A DNA stretch of 32,939 nt from assembly GCA_001873635.1 (NCBI GenBank), contig MNZK01000057.1, positions 1 to 32,939 on the forward strand, read 5' to 3'. Each line of letters opens with the position of its first letter. Position 1 is the first letter of the stretch. A program made the position numbers and the translations under genes. Origin of the DNA: Porphyromonadaceae bacterium CG2_30_38_12 (GTDB taxonomy: Bacteria > Bacteroidota > Bacteroidia > Bacteroidales > Paludibacteraceae). Positions 14,127 through 23,098 of this stretch are shown here, one piece after another. The notes under the pieces were generated by a model, which made no database searches, was not told the DNA's origin, and saw only the letters and a list, made by a program, of their open reading frames with translations.

Positions 14127-15387
14127 GCAACAATTCCAGTATTTTTAACCGGAACACATACTCGTATTTCGACTGTGCAACTTCAGATTGAGCTTGCGCT
14201 AAATTGTTTTTTGCTTGATACAGTTCATACACATTGGCACGTCCGCCTTCGTATTTTTGAGTAGCAAAGCGGTAAGCCTCAGCCCCCGAAAGAGCCGATT
14301 TGGTCGATGCTTCCCATTTTGCTTTGGCTGCCAGGGCGTTGTAATAAGCTTGTTGAACCGTTTTGCGTAATTCAAGTTTCGCATTTTCCAAGTTTAGCAT
14401 GTTGCTTTTAACGTCAAGTTGTGCTGTGCGAACCTGATTTTTAACCTGAAATTTATTGAAAATAGGCACCGACAAGTTAAATCCCAAATTGGTATTCAGG
14501 GGCGTGCTCACGGCATTGTAGTAGCCACCGCCTATGTTTGCCCCAAAAGAGAGTTGAGGATAGTAAGCCGACTTGGCAATCAACACGTTTTTTTGGCTGC
14601 TATTCAATTGGTATTCAGCACTTTTTATTTCTGCACGGTTTTTCAGTGCGCTTTCAAAAACTGCCTCTGCACCCAGCACTTGCAATTCGTTTTCCATCAA
14701 GTTGGAGGGTACTTGCACATCCATGTTTTCAAAATCAGAGCGTTCAATGATTTGAGCCAAATCGAGCAACGACAGTTTCAGGGCGTTGGTAGCCTGTGTT
14801 GTAGCGAGCGCTTCTTTCGCTTGCTGCGCATAGAGTTCCAGCAATTCACCTTCGGCTAATTTACCATTTTCCACAAGCGCTTTTTGTTGCTCAATGCGTG
14901 CTTCGGTAAGCTTATTTTGCGTTTGGGCCACTTGCAGCAATTCTTTGTTGAGCAATACTTGCAAAAAAGCCGACGAAACGCTAAGCACAATATCTTGCTT
15001 TATCTTTAATAAGTTGGCTTGCGAAATTTTTAATTCAGCACTACGAGCTTCGATGTCGTATTTCATTTTCAATCCGTCGAACAGGTTAATACCCGCTGAT
15101 ACGTTAAAGTTAGAGCTCGTTGAGTTGATATTGCGGTAGGTGCCATCCGCCATTTGGGAGCGTCCAAAACTCCACCCCTGGCTTGCACCAGCACTCAAAT
15201 TAGGGAGCAGATTGTTGCGGGCTTGTTGCCATGCTATTTGGTTCGTCTGACGCATCAGCTCGCGTTGTTTTATATTGCGATTATTGTTCAATGCCGTATC
15301 GATACATTGCTGCAAAGTCCATGGCGCTTGCGCACTTGCAAGGAGTGCAGTCAGAAATGCAACTAAAATTAATATTGTTCTTCTCAT
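14122..15387 (-). CDS. TolC-family outer membrane efflux protein
   Basis: A 421-residue outer membrane channel component. The signal peptide covers residues 1-20 (LILVAFLTALLASAQA). Two outer membrane efflux repeats follow: about 25-215 (WTLQQCIDTALNNNRNIKQ, a typical opening) and about 225-420 (ESALKNRAEIKSAEYQLNSS, a typical second opening). Long coiled-coil helices lie in between. TolC-type trimers form the exit duct for tripartite exporters. The gene lies 26 bp after the adaptor gene on the same strand and would complete the exporter encoded upstream. The C-terminus (RLKILELLH) ends in a repeat-like segment, so a few original residues may have been replaced. Confidence 0.93.
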   Translation of the reverse strand: MRRTILILVAFLTALLASAQAPWTLQQCIDTALNNNRNIKQRELMRQTNQIAWQQARNNLLPNLSAGASQGWSFGRSQMADGTYRNINSTSSNFNVSAGINLFDGLKMKYDIEARSAELKISQANLLKIKQDIVLSVSSAFLQVLLNKELLQVAQTQNKLTEARIEQQKALVENGKLAEGELLELYAQQAKEALATTQATNALKLSLLDLAQIIERSDFENMDVQVPSNLMENELQVLGAEAVFESALKNRAEIKSAEYQLNSSQKNVLIAKSAYYPQLSFGANIGGGYYNAVSTPLNTNLGFNLSVPIFNKFQVKNQVRTAQLDVKSNMLNLENAKLELRKTVQQAYYNALAAKAKWEASTKSALSGAEAYRFATQKYEGGRANVYELYQAKNNLAQAQSEVAQSKYEYVFRLKILELLH

Positions 15388-15413
15388 CTTTATCTGTGTT
15401 GATTGTTAAAATA

Positions 15414-16520
15414 CTATTTTTTCTTTTCAACTAAAATTTCCGCTCCACGTATTTTATCGTTGAGTTTTACGCCGCTTTTAATTTCAATTTTCATACCATC
15501 GGAAAGTCCTGTTTTCACATGTTTTTTGGTAAATGTTTGAGGAGCTTTCGTTTTGAGTAAATACACAAATGCTGTGTCGCCACTAAATTCGATGCAGCTT
15601 TCGGGCACCGTGCGGACGTTTTCGAGTTTCGACAACACAATTTCGGCATTTGCACTATAACCAGCTCGCACAAAAACATCCGAGGGTACTTTTATGGCAG
15701 CTTTCATTTCGAATAGAATAGCTCCATTTTCTTCCACCCCTTTGGGCGAAACATACTCCAAGGTTGCAAGAAGTTTTTTGCCTTCCACAGCGCCAATAGT
15801 AATGTCCATGGGCATGCCGGTTTTAATACGTCCCACTTCTGTTTCGTCCAATTTGCCAACAAAGAGCATGTCGTTCATGTTAGCTACCGTAGCGATGGTG
15901 GTGCCATCGTTAAAATTATTGGATTGAATAACCGAATTTCCTACTTTCACAGGAATATTCAATATGGTGCCATTGATAGTTGAACGAACCAAGGTATTGC
16001 TTATCTGTGCTTTATCGGTAGAAACACCATCGCGTGTGAGGCTCAGGTTGTCTTTTGCCGTTTTCAATTCTTCCTGATTGTTGAAATACTGCAATTCGCT
16101 TTTTTCAAACTCTTCGCGCGCAATAACTTTTTCTTTGAATAGCTTTGAATCTCTATCGTAATTTCGTTTTGACTGATTGAACGAAAGTTGCGCCAATTGC
16201 ACGCGGCTCTCAGCAGCATTGAGGCTTACCATGTCCGGAATTACTTTTATTTTGGCAATAATGTCTCCCGCTTGAACTTTATCGCCCGCCTCTTTATACA
16301 CCTCGGCAACAATGCCGGACATTTGAGGTTTAATCAAAATTTCGTTACGGGGCTCTACTTTTCCGGTTGCAACGGTGCGTTTTTCGATATTACCATTTGT
16401 AACTTGTTCAATTACAAACTTTTTCTCAACAGGACGCGATTTTTTCCAAAGGAAATACATGGTTCCTATTACGGCTATTGCTAACAAAGCAAGCCAAAAA
16501 ATTCTAAAAAACTTCTTCAT
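15414..16520 (-). CDS. HlyD/MacA-type periplasmic adaptor (membrane fusion protein)
   Basis: A 368-residue adaptor linking an inner membrane ABC exporter to a TolC-type channel. One N-terminal membrane anchor (about 5-24, IFWLALLAIAVIGTMYFLW) is followed by a first lipoyl half (about 50-93, TVATGKVEPRNEI...SGIVAEVYKEAGDKV), an alpha-helical coiled-coil hairpin (about 100-170, many Gln/Asn/Lys), a second lipoyl half, and beta-barrel and membrane-proximal domains to the end. It resembles MacA more than RND adaptors because of the neighbouring permeases. The ATG is 106 bp after the stop of the second permease; a small GCCC-TAT-GGGC hairpin lies in that gap at 16541-16551. Confidence 0.93.
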   Translation of the reverse strand: MKKFFRIFWLALLAIAVIGTMYFLWKKSRPVEKKFVIEQVTNGNIEKRTVATGKVEPRNEILIKPQMSGIVAEVYKEAGDKVQAGDIIAKIKVIPDMVSLNAAESRVQLAQLSFNQSKRNYDRDSKLFKEKVIAREEFEKSELQYFNNQEELKTAKDNLSLTRDGVSTDKAQISNTLVRSTINGTILNIPVKVGNSVIQSNNFNDGTTIATVANMNDMLFVGKLDETEVGRIKTGMPMDITIGAVEGKKLLATLEYVSPKGVEENGAILFEMKAAIKVPSDVFVRAGYSANAEIVLSKLENVRTVPESCIEFSGDTAFVYLLKTKAPQTFTKKHVKTGLSDGMKIEIKSGVKLNDKIRGAEILVEKKK

Positions 16521-16540
16521 ATTTTAATTCTTTTTTTATT

Positions 16541-16551
16541 GCCCTATGGGC
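16541..16551. other. Small hairpin in the leader of the adaptor gene
   Basis: GCCC-TAT-GGGC can fold into a 4-bp stem with a 3-base loop, about 20 bp upstream of the adaptor ATG on the minus strand. On the plus strand it is followed by a T-rich run, but no plus-strand gene precedes it. It might modulate ribosome access or be incidental. Confidence 0.25.
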
Positions 16552-16626
16552 GTTATTTTTATTTATTTTTTCAGATTATCCTATTTTTAAAATAATTATC
16601 TCTTTTGGGCGATTAGACAGCTGTTT

Positions 16627-17982
16627 TTATTCTTCCCGAATAGCTTCTATTGGTTTGATATTCATGGCGCGTTTAGCAGGTAGAAACCCAGCCAAAGTGC
16701 CTATAATCAGCAAGATAAAGAATGACAACATAGCCACAGAGAAGCTTATTTGTGGGTCTTTGAAAAATTGGTCGCCCTGACTCAGAGCCACGCCCACCAT
16801 ATAGAGCAAGCCCACGCCCACCATCAAACCGGCAAGGCCTGCAAGAAGCGTCAGAACAATGCTTTCGGTCATTATTTGCGAAATGATGTTATTCGGGGTG
16901 GCTCCCAAGGCACGGCGAATACCAATTTCTTTGGTTCGCTCGCGCACTGTAACCAACATAATATTGCTTATGCCAATGCCTCCCGCTATAAGCGTACCGG
17001 CACCCACAAACCATATCAGCGAAGCAATGCCAATGCCCAAGTACAAAAACATGGTGAACTGATCTTCTATATTCATTCCGCCCACAGCAGTTTTATCAGT
17101 TGGAGCAATGTTGTTGCGCGTTTTTAGTATTTTCTGAATTTTTTCTTCTATCACGCTCACTTGTATGCCTGGTAGTGCCGTTACAGCCAAAAAATGAACA
17201 TTATTACCTTGATTAAATGCTTGTTGCATAGTACTAAAAGGTAATATTACCGTTTCTTTTGCCTCGCCACCAATGTTGATGGTTGATAAATGTTGCGCCA
17301 CTCCAATTACCTGAAAATAAATACCATTGACTTGAATGTTTTTTCCAATAGGATTTTCTTTGGTAGGGAAAAGAACTTCATACACGCGTTCGCCAATCAC
17401 ACATACTTTACGCTGCTCTGCAATGTCAATATCGTTGATGTATCTGCCATAAATGAGCTTACTTTCATCAATTTTGTTGTAAGCTGGATAATTACCCTTA
17501 ACACTAAACGAACCTGCTTTATCGTTGCGCGTAACATTGTTGGTGCCACTATTTCCAAAAAGAACAGGTGCAAGATATTGAATTTCAGGGATATTATTGA
17601 TCAACACAGGCAAATCGTCATTTTGGATATTCCAATTGCGTCCTTTTTTGAATCCCTGGTAGGGTTCGGAAGTTTGCTCGCTCCACACAAAGCACGAATT
17701 GGTAGCAAAACCTTCGATTTGGGAGTTCATGCCTTGTTTGAGTGCTGCACCGGCGCCTACCATAGCCACCAGCATAAACATACCCCAAAACACGCCAAAG
17801 GCAGTGAGTATGCTTCGCGATTTGTTGTGCGTAATGGTAGCCCAAATCTCTTGCCAGCGATCGAGATCGAAAAAGCCAAGTAAAAGTATCCATAATCTAC
17901 CACCCGAGACCACACCACCATCGCCTTTCCTCGAAGCGAGTGGAGAAATGCCATCTTGTGCTATTATTTTTTTATTTATCAT
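16627..17982 (-). CDS. MacB/FtsX-type ABC transporter permease, with unusual N-terminal extension
   Basis: A 451-residue inner membrane permease. The MacB periplasmic core domain follows the first membrane helix (SRSILTAFGVFWGMFMLVAMVG, about 54-75). The C-terminal FtsX domain has three hydrophobic segments and the family motifs SNIMLVTVRERTKEIGIRRALGA and FLPAKRAMNIKPIEAIREE. No ATPase domain is fused, so it relies on the ATPase gene two genes upstream. The first residues are odd: homologs typically begin about a FDLDRWQEIWATI stretch, which here starts only at residue 38. Residues 11-29 (GISPLASRKGDGGVVSGG) read like translated repeat DNA. No in-frame ATG lies between residue 1 and the core. 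38 bp separate it from the first permease. Confidence 0.92.
   Translation of the reverse strand: MINKKIIAQDGISPLASRKGDGGVVSGGRLWILLLGFFDLDRWQEIWATITHNKSRSILTAFGVFWGMFMLVAMVGAGAALKQGMNSQIEGFATNSCFVWSEQTSEPYQGFKKGRNWNIQNDDLPVLINNIPEIQYLAPVLFGNSGTNNVTRNDKAGSFSVKGNYPAYNKIDESKLIYGRYINDIDIAEQRKVCVIGERVYEVLFPTKENPIGKNIQVNGIYFQVIGVAQHLSTINIGGEAKETVILPFSTMQQAFNQGNNVHFLAVTALPGIQVSVIEEKIQKILKTRNNIAPTDKTAVGGMNIEDQFTMFLYLGIGIASLIWFVGAGTLIAGGIGISNIMLVTVRERTKEIGIRRALGATPNNIISQIMTESIVLTLLAGLAGLMVGVGLLYMVGVALSQGDQFFKDPQISFSVAMLSFFILLIIGTLAGFLPAKRAMNIKPIEAIREE
17896..17952 (-). repeat. GC-rich repeat-like segment inside the permease 5' end
   Basis: These bases encode residues 11-29 of the permease. They are richer in G and C than the surroundings, include a small hairpin (CTCG-AAG-CGAG at 17930-17940) and give a Gly/Ser/Val/Arg-rich peptide unlike the rest. 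The segment may be an in-frame insertion of a short interspersed repeat of the kind that also lies beside padR. The comparison is by eye only. Confidence 0.3.
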
Positions 17983-18020
17983 TGCCTAAAAAATTCTAAA
18001 TGTATAACTTGTAAATAACT

Positions 18021-19268
18021 TTATTCTTCCCGCATTGCCTCTATGGGCTTAATTCTCACTGCTCTTCGCGCAGGTAAGTATCCCGCAATAACGCCAGCTA
18101 CAATCAATATGGTTGTTGAAATTAATACATAATTGAGCGAAACGGTTGGGTCTTTAAAAACCGACATGCCATCAGGATTTCCCGCTGCCGATTGCATTAA
18201 AAAGTAATTCACAAGCTCCGTTAGTCCCACTCCGAGCATCATACCTACATATCCAAAAATACTGGTGATGAGGATAGACTCGATGATAATTGAACGCAAA
18301 ATGTGAGCAGGTGGCGCTCCCAATGCCTTGCGAATACCAAACTCACGCGTACGTTCTTTCACCGACACCAACATAATATTGCTCACGCCTACAATGCCTG
18401 CAATGAGGGTAAAAATGCCAATAATGGAAACAAAAATGGTGATGCCACCAAATATCTTCATCGTTTCAATGTATTCTCGCTGCGAATTCCAAATCCACAT
18501 AGCCTGCGTATCTTTGGGGTCGAAGCGTAAGGATTGTGCCATGTTATGGGTAAGCTTATCGTTAAATTCTTCGTTCAATGCGGTGGTTTCCAGTCCTTTT
18601 ACCGACATGGCTATGCTGCGGAATTTTCTATCGGGATTGTAGATAAGTTGCGCCGTGCTAAATGGAATGTATGCTTTGCCATCGCCCCAACGATTTTTTT
18701 TTGTATTCACCCCAATCACCTGAAACATAATGGAACCTATTTTCACATACTCACCCAAGGCAGTTTTACCTTTGAAAACGACGTCCTGAATTTTCTTGTC
18801 AATCACAACTACCTTTTTATTGGCTTCCAAATCTAACCGATTCAAAAAACGACCATTGCCCTGCTCTAATTTTAGATTGAAAATGGATTCATAGTTGGGA
18901 TTGCAGCCAACCACCTGATAAGCAACATATTCCGATTGGTAAGTAATTGTTGCATTTTTTTCAATAATACCGGTTTCAGAATAAGCTTCTTTCAAATTTG
19001 CATTCACCGAGGCTAATTCTTTTTCGGAATACTGAAGCGTACGGCCACTTTTAAGTCCCTGAAAGGGCATGGATGTTTCGCCGGCTCCTGTTTGAACCGT
19101 GTTTGTGGCACGGCTACTGAAATTCGATGTTACCCCATTGCGGAGCCCATTGCCAGCTCCGAGCAAAACGATTAGGATAAAAATACCCCACGATACCGAT
19201 AATCCTGTCAGTATGGTTCGTAGTTTATTGTGTTTTAATCCAGCAAATATTTCTTGTAATGTATTCAT
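18021..19268 (-). CDS. MacB/FtsX-type ABC transporter permease
   Basis: A 415-residue inner membrane permease paralogous to the next gene. The first membrane helix is at about 18-40 (TGLSVSWGIFILIVLLGAGNGL); the periplasmic MacB core spans about 45-280; three C-terminal helices form the FtsX domain, with SNIMLVSVKERTREFGIRKALGAPP and YLPARRAVRIKPIEAMREE. It starts by overlapping the ATPase stop by 4 bp (ATGA), so the two are translationally coupled. With the second permease it could form a heterodimer powered by the shared ATPase, exporting a substrate through the adaptor and TolC-type channel. Substrate unknown; macrolides, peptides or lipoproteins are known for the family. Confidence 0.93.
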   Translation of the reverse strand: MNTLQEIFAGLKHNKLRTILTGLSVSWGIFILIVLLGAGNGLRNGVTSNFSSRATNTVQTGAGETSMPFQGLKSGRTLQYSEKELASVNANLKEAYSETGIIEKNATITYQSEYVAYQVVGCNPNYESIFNLKLEQGNGRFLNRLDLEANKKVVVIDKKIQDVVFKGKTALGEYVKIGSIMFQVIGVNTKKNRWGDGKAYIPFSTAQLIYNPDRKFRSIAMSVKGLETTALNEEFNDKLTHNMAQSLRFDPKDTQAMWIWNSQREYIETMKIFGGITIFVSIIGIFTLIAGIVGVSNIMLVSVKERTREFGIRKALGAPPAHILRSIIIESILITSIFGYVGMMLGVGLTELVNYFLMQSAAGNPDGMSVFKDPTVSLNYVLISTTILIVAGVIAGYLPARRAVRIKPIEAMREE

Positions 19269-19942
19269 TTTTTTTGTTCAATATTTTCAATCATTCCATC
19301 CTTGATATGAATAATTTTATGTGTTTCGTCAGCCACTGAACGTTCGTGGGTTACTAAGATAGTGGTAAGTCCATTCGCATTAAGCTCGCGTAATACCTTC
19401 ATTACTTCCACTGTGGTGTGGCTATCCAACGCCCCTGTTGGCTCATCGGCAAGCAGAATTTTAGGCTGCGAAATGATGGCACGAGCTATGGCTACACGTT
19501 GCTTTTGTCCGCCCGACATTTCACTGGGCATGTGTGTTGCCCAATCGCGCAAACCCATCATATCTAAATACTCCATAGCAATCATGTTGCGTCGCTTTCT
19601 ATTCACGTTTTTGTAATACAAAGGTAGGGCAACATTTTCGAGGGCATTTTTGAAATTTATCAGGTTAAAGGACTGAAAAACAAAGCCAATCATCTCGTTT
19701 CGGTAAGCAGCTGCTCGCTTTTCGCTTAAGTTTTTTATTAGCTTGTTGTTGAGTAAATATTCCCCGGAATCGTAATTGTCCAAAATTCCTAAAATATTCA
19801 GCAGGGTCGATTTTCCTGAACCCGAAGCTCCCATAATAGAAACATACTCTCCAGAGGCAATGTGTAAGTCAATTCCTTTGAGCACATGTAAGGAGTTAGA
19901 TTCGCTGAAGTAAGTTTTGTTGATGTTCGTTAAGTTTATCAT
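19265..19942 (-). CDS. ABC transporter ATP-binding protein (MacB/LolD type)
   Basis: A 225-residue ATPase from the ATG at 19940-19942 (MINLTNINKTYF). A longer in-frame reading to 20026 overlaps the promoter -7 box and cannot be the start. Walker A GASGSGKST, the Q loop region FVFQSFNLI, signature MSGGQKQRVAIARA, Walker B ILLADEPTGALD and the switch His in VTHE are all intact. The short, soluble form belongs to the MacB/LolD branch that works with separate FtsX-type permeases. It is the first gene of the efflux unit and overlaps the first permease by 4 bp. Confidence 0.95.
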   Translation of the reverse strand: MINLTNINKTYFSESNSLHVLKGIDLHIASGEYVSIMGASGSGKSTLLNILGILDNYDSGEYLLNNKLIKNLSEKRAAAYRNEMIGFVFQSFNLINFKNALENVALPLYYKNVNRKRRNMIAMEYLDMMGLRDWATHMPSEMSGGQKQRVAIARAIISQPKILLADEPTGALDSHTTVEVMKVLRELNANGLTTILVTHERSVADETHKIIHIKDGMIENIEQKK

Positions 19943-20023
19943 TTTATATTTTTTATGGCTTTGTATGGTTTCGTCAGTTCGGATAAACGATGTACCGCTA
20001 CATTTTTTATTGCTTTCACGCTG

Positions 20024-20067
20024 CAAATATATAAACTATATAGTACATTGCAATACATAGTACATTG
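20024..20067 (-). promoter_or_regulatory. Promoter of the efflux unit with two direct repeats (candidate PadR operator)
   Basis: On the minus strand the -7 box TATATTTG (20024-20031) matches exactly; the -33 box TTG (20051-20053, in TATTG) sits 19 bp upstream, the preferred spacing. An 11-bp direct repeat, ATAGTACATTG on the plus strand, occurs at 20040-20050 and 20057-20067 and brackets the -33 box, 17 bp apart (about one and a half helical turns). This is where a repressor would block RNA polymerase. The unit encodes a PadR regulator, the best candidate to bind it. No other copy of the repeat was noticed by eye in the window. Confidence 0.6.
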
Positions 20068-20396
20068 TTATAGACACATGCGTGTTAAGCAATTTAGTAT
20101 ATTATACTGATAATCATTAGTTTAATCTATAATTCAAAAAAAATAATTAACTTAGTTTAACTTATTAATTGAAATTAATCCATAAAAACATTTCCAAATG
20201 TAACCCTTTCCCAACAATATATTTAAAATTTCTATCAAGACAATTCCCAATTGTTTCGCCGAAAGACTTTATGCAATCGTTTGAAATGAAAAATGGTTAT
20301 TTTCGTGCATGTAGCTACATCTGAATGAAGTTTTAGCATTACTTTTGAATTGCATTTACATGATATATCTCTGTATTGCCTCAAAATCAGAAGTTT
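20068..20396. other. Intergenic region upstream of malQ
   Basis: An A/T-rich stretch of about 330 bp between the divergent efflux unit and malQ. It contains a 12-bp perfect palindrome (ATGTAGCTACAT, 20309-20320) and a -7 box TACTTTTG at 20340-20347. No convincing gene was found; the small minus-strand reading frame here lacks any recognisable feature. Confidence 0.5.
20309..20347 (+). promoter_or_regulatory. Candidate malQ promoter with upstream palindrome
   Basis: TACTTTTG (20340-20347) fits the -7 consensus, 50 bp before the malQ ATG. The palindrome ATGTAGCTACAT (20309-20320) ends about where the -33 element would be (no TTTG there), so a regulator might bind it. Confidence 0.35.
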
Positions 20397-23090
20397 ATGA
20401 AAATTCATTTTAAAATTGCATACTATACATACTGGGGACAACGCTTAGTGATTTGTGGGAACATACCCCAATTAGGCAATGATAATTTATCACAAGCCCT
20501 TACTTTAAATTTTCAAGGAAAAGAAGATTGGGTAGGAGAAATAGAAATACCCAAAGATGGAACATCTACATTTTCGTATGCTTATTTTTTGGTGAACGAA
20601 CATACCGGGCAAACCACGCAAGAATGGGGATCGAACCGTATTTTTACTCTTCCAACCGCAGCAACAGAGCACGTTTTTTGTTTTGATGTATGGAATTCAC
20701 CTGCTTCTTTGGAAAATACTTTTCTCACTGCACCTTTCAAAAATATTTTACTCAAAGACACACATACAGTTGCTAAAGAAAGCTCCCTAACAACCTATAC
20801 GCATCAATTCAGCGTATATGCACCAACCATTCCAAAAAATCATGTGGTATGCCTCATTGGCAATGTTGGGGAATTGGGCAATTGGAATGTAGCTTCGCCC
20901 TTGTTACTTCAATTTAAAGGTGGTGGAGGTTGGGAGATAAAAGTTAACTTAAAAAAAGCCGATAACGAAATACATTATAAATATGGAATTTACGATGTAG
21001 ATACACGTAATTTTTGCTTTTTCGAGTCTGGAGCCGATCGCCTTGCACCCCATTTTAATGCAAAAAAAACACTTACTATATTAAACGATGGGTTTATTCG
21101 CCTCCAGCAGCCTGCCTGGCGTGGCGTAGGTGTTGGCATTCCGGTATTTAGCTTGCGTTCCAAACGAAGCTTTGGGGTTGGCGATTTTGTAGATTTAAAA
21201 ATACTCATTGACTGGGCTCAAAAAACAGGGATTAAATTGGTACAAGTATTACCCCTGAACGATACCATTGGCACCCATACCGATGCCGATGTACTTCCTT
21301 ATGCAGCTATATCTGCTTTTGCGCTCAATCCGCTATTTCTGAATTTGCCCGCGCTGGGGACATTACCCGAAGAGGATGTGCTCATGCAAGCATACCGTTC
21401 GCTGCAACCAACACTCAATGCAGAACCCTTGGTGCCTTTTATGGAAGTAATAGATTTTAAATTCAAATATGCCAATGCGCTATACTTAGCTCAAAAAGAG
21501 GAGTTCCTTAAAGACAAAAACTTTAAAGCTTTTTTCAAAAAAAATGCCTTTTGGTTAGTTCCTTATGCTGCCTATTGTGTATTGCGTGATAAGTATCACA
21601 CACCCGATTACAGCCAGTGGGGCGAATTTGCAAATTTCAACCAGCAAATAATTGATGCTTTTGTTGAGGAAAATCAAGCTCATTTCGATGCCGTTGCTGT
21701 CAACTATTTTATACAATACCATCTGCATTTACAATTGCAAGCCGCTACGACTTATGCCCACGAAAATGGTGTGGTACTTAAAGGCGATATTCCCATTGGC
21801 GTGAATCGAAATAGTGTGGACACGTGGGTATCGCCAGAGCTATTTTTAATGGATTGTCAGGCTGGAGCACCACCCGATATGTTTGCTGTGAAAGGTCAGA
21901 ATTGGGAATTGCCCACTTACAATTGGGATATGATACAACGTACCGATTTTGATTGGTGGAAAAAACGATTTGCACAAATGTCAAATTATTTCGACACTTT
22001 CCGTATCGATCATATTCTTGGATTTTTCCGCATTTGGCAAATCCCAGTGAGCCAAGTTGAAGGAATTATGGGCTATTTGTACCCATCAACACCCATTCAT
22101 CTCAATGAGTTCGCATCGAATGGGATATGGTTCGATTACAATCGTTTTTGCAAACCTTATATCACCGACCAGCTATTGTGGGATTTTTTTGGCGATGATG
22201 CACATTGGGTAAAATCGAACTGCCTCAAAATTGAAGATGGTTGGGTACTCCGACTTAGAAGCTCCTATAATAATCAATCCAAAGTGGATGCTCTTTATGC
22301 CGAGGGTCAATTCTCTAGGCGTATCAAGTGGGGACTTTTTGATTTGATATCCAATGTGTTGTTTTTTGAAGTGGAGGGCTCGCAGGGTACCCAGTTTTAT
22401 CCACGTTTTGGGATGCAGGGCTTACGAACTTTTCAGGAATTGGATGGCTACACGCAGACAAAAATTGACGCTTTATATGTTGATTATTTTTTCCGTCGTC
22501 AGGATGCTTATTGGTATCAATCGGGAATGGAAAAGCTTCCTGCCTTAAAACGTGCTACGAATATGCTTATTTGTGGCGAAGATTTAGGCATGATGACACC
22601 TTGCGTAACTTCGGTCATGAAAGAACTTGCCATATTAAGCCTCGAAGTGCAGCGCGCGCCCAAGTCTGATAAAATAGAATTTTTTCATCCTGCCGATGCG
22701 CCTTATTTGTCGGTGGTAACCCCATCTACTCACGATATGAGCACCATACGTGCTTGGTGGGAAGAGGACAGAGGCATAACGCAACGTTTTTATAATTCGC
22801 AATTGGGACATTGGGGTGAAGCGCCTTATTTTTGCGAATGGTGGATTTGTCGCGATATTCTGTTGCAACATTTGCATTCGCCAGCCATGTGGACAATATT
22901 TCAAATGCAGGATTTGCTGAGTATTTCAGAGGCTATTCGTCGTGAAAATCCACACGATGAGCGCATAAATGTACCTTCCAACTCCAAATACAGCTGGCGT
23001 TATCGGATGCACATAAACTTAGAAGATTTGATTGAAAACGATACTTTCAACGGGGAGCTGAAAAACTATATTGTGCAGTCGGGGAGATAA
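20397..23090 (+). CDS. malQ: 4-alpha-glucanotransferase (amylomaltase, GH77) with two N-terminal starch-binding modules
   Basis: An 897-residue enzyme from the ATG at 20397; an upstream in-frame TTG at 20376 is less likely. It transfers glucan segments between maltodextrins in glycogen and starch metabolism. Two CBM20-type modules come first: about 1-110 (MKIHFKIAYYTYWGQRLVICGNIP) and about 135-245 (CLIGNVGELGNWNVASPLLLQF). The GH77 barrel follows: FSLRSKRSFGVGDFVDLKIL, GDIPIGVNRNSVDTW, the nucleophile Asp in FRIDHILGFFRIW, the acid/base Glu in ICGEDLGMM, and the third Asp in TPSTHDMSTIRAWWEED. It is longer than E. coli MalQ because of the CBM20 pair, as is usual in Bacteroidota and plants (DPE2-like). 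No signal peptide, so cytoplasmic. It stands alone here. Confidence 0.95.
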   Translation: MKIHFKIAYYTYWGQRLVICGNIPQLGNDNLSQALTLNFQGKEDWVGEIEIPKDGTSTFSYAYFLVNEHTGQTTQEWGSNRIFTLPTAATEHVFCFDVWNSPASLENTFLTAPFKNILLKDTHTVAKESSLTTYTHQFSVYAPTIPKNHVVCLIGNVGELGNWNVASPLLLQFKGGGGWEIKVNLKKADNEIHYKYGIYDVDTRNFCFFESGADRLAPHFNAKKTLTILNDGFIRLQQPAWRGVGVGIPVFSLRSKRSFGVGDFVDLKILIDWAQKTGIKLVQVLPLNDTIGTHTDADVLPYAAISAFALNPLFLNLPALGTLPEEDVLMQAYRSLQPTLNAEPLVPFMEVIDFKFKYANALYLAQKEEFLKDKNFKAFFKKNAFWLVPYAAYCVLRDKYHTPDYSQWGEFANFNQQIIDAFVEENQAHFDAVAVNYFIQYHLHLQLQAATTYAHENGVVLKGDIPIGVNRNSVDTWVSPELFLMDCQAGAPPDMFAVKGQNWELPTYNWDMIQRTDFDWWKKRFAQMSNYFDTFRIDHILGFFRIWQIPVSQVEGIMGYLYPSTPIHLNEFASNGIWFDYNRFCKPYITDQLLWDFFGDDAHWVKSNCLKIEDGWVLRLRSSYNNQSKVDALYAEGQFSRRIKWGLFDLISNVLFFEVEGSQGTQFYPRFGMQGLRTFQELDGYTQTKIDALYVDYFFRRQDAYWYQSGMEKLPALKRATNMLICGEDLGMMTPCVTSVMKELAILSLEVQRAPKSDKIEFFHPADAPYLSVVTPSTHDMSTIRAWWEEDRGITQRFYNSQLGHWGEAPYFCEWWICRDILLQHLHSPAMWTIFQMQDLLSISEAIRRENPHDERINVPSNSKYSWRYRMHINLEDLIENDTFNGELKNYIVQSGR

Positions 23091-23098
23091 CTAGTTAG

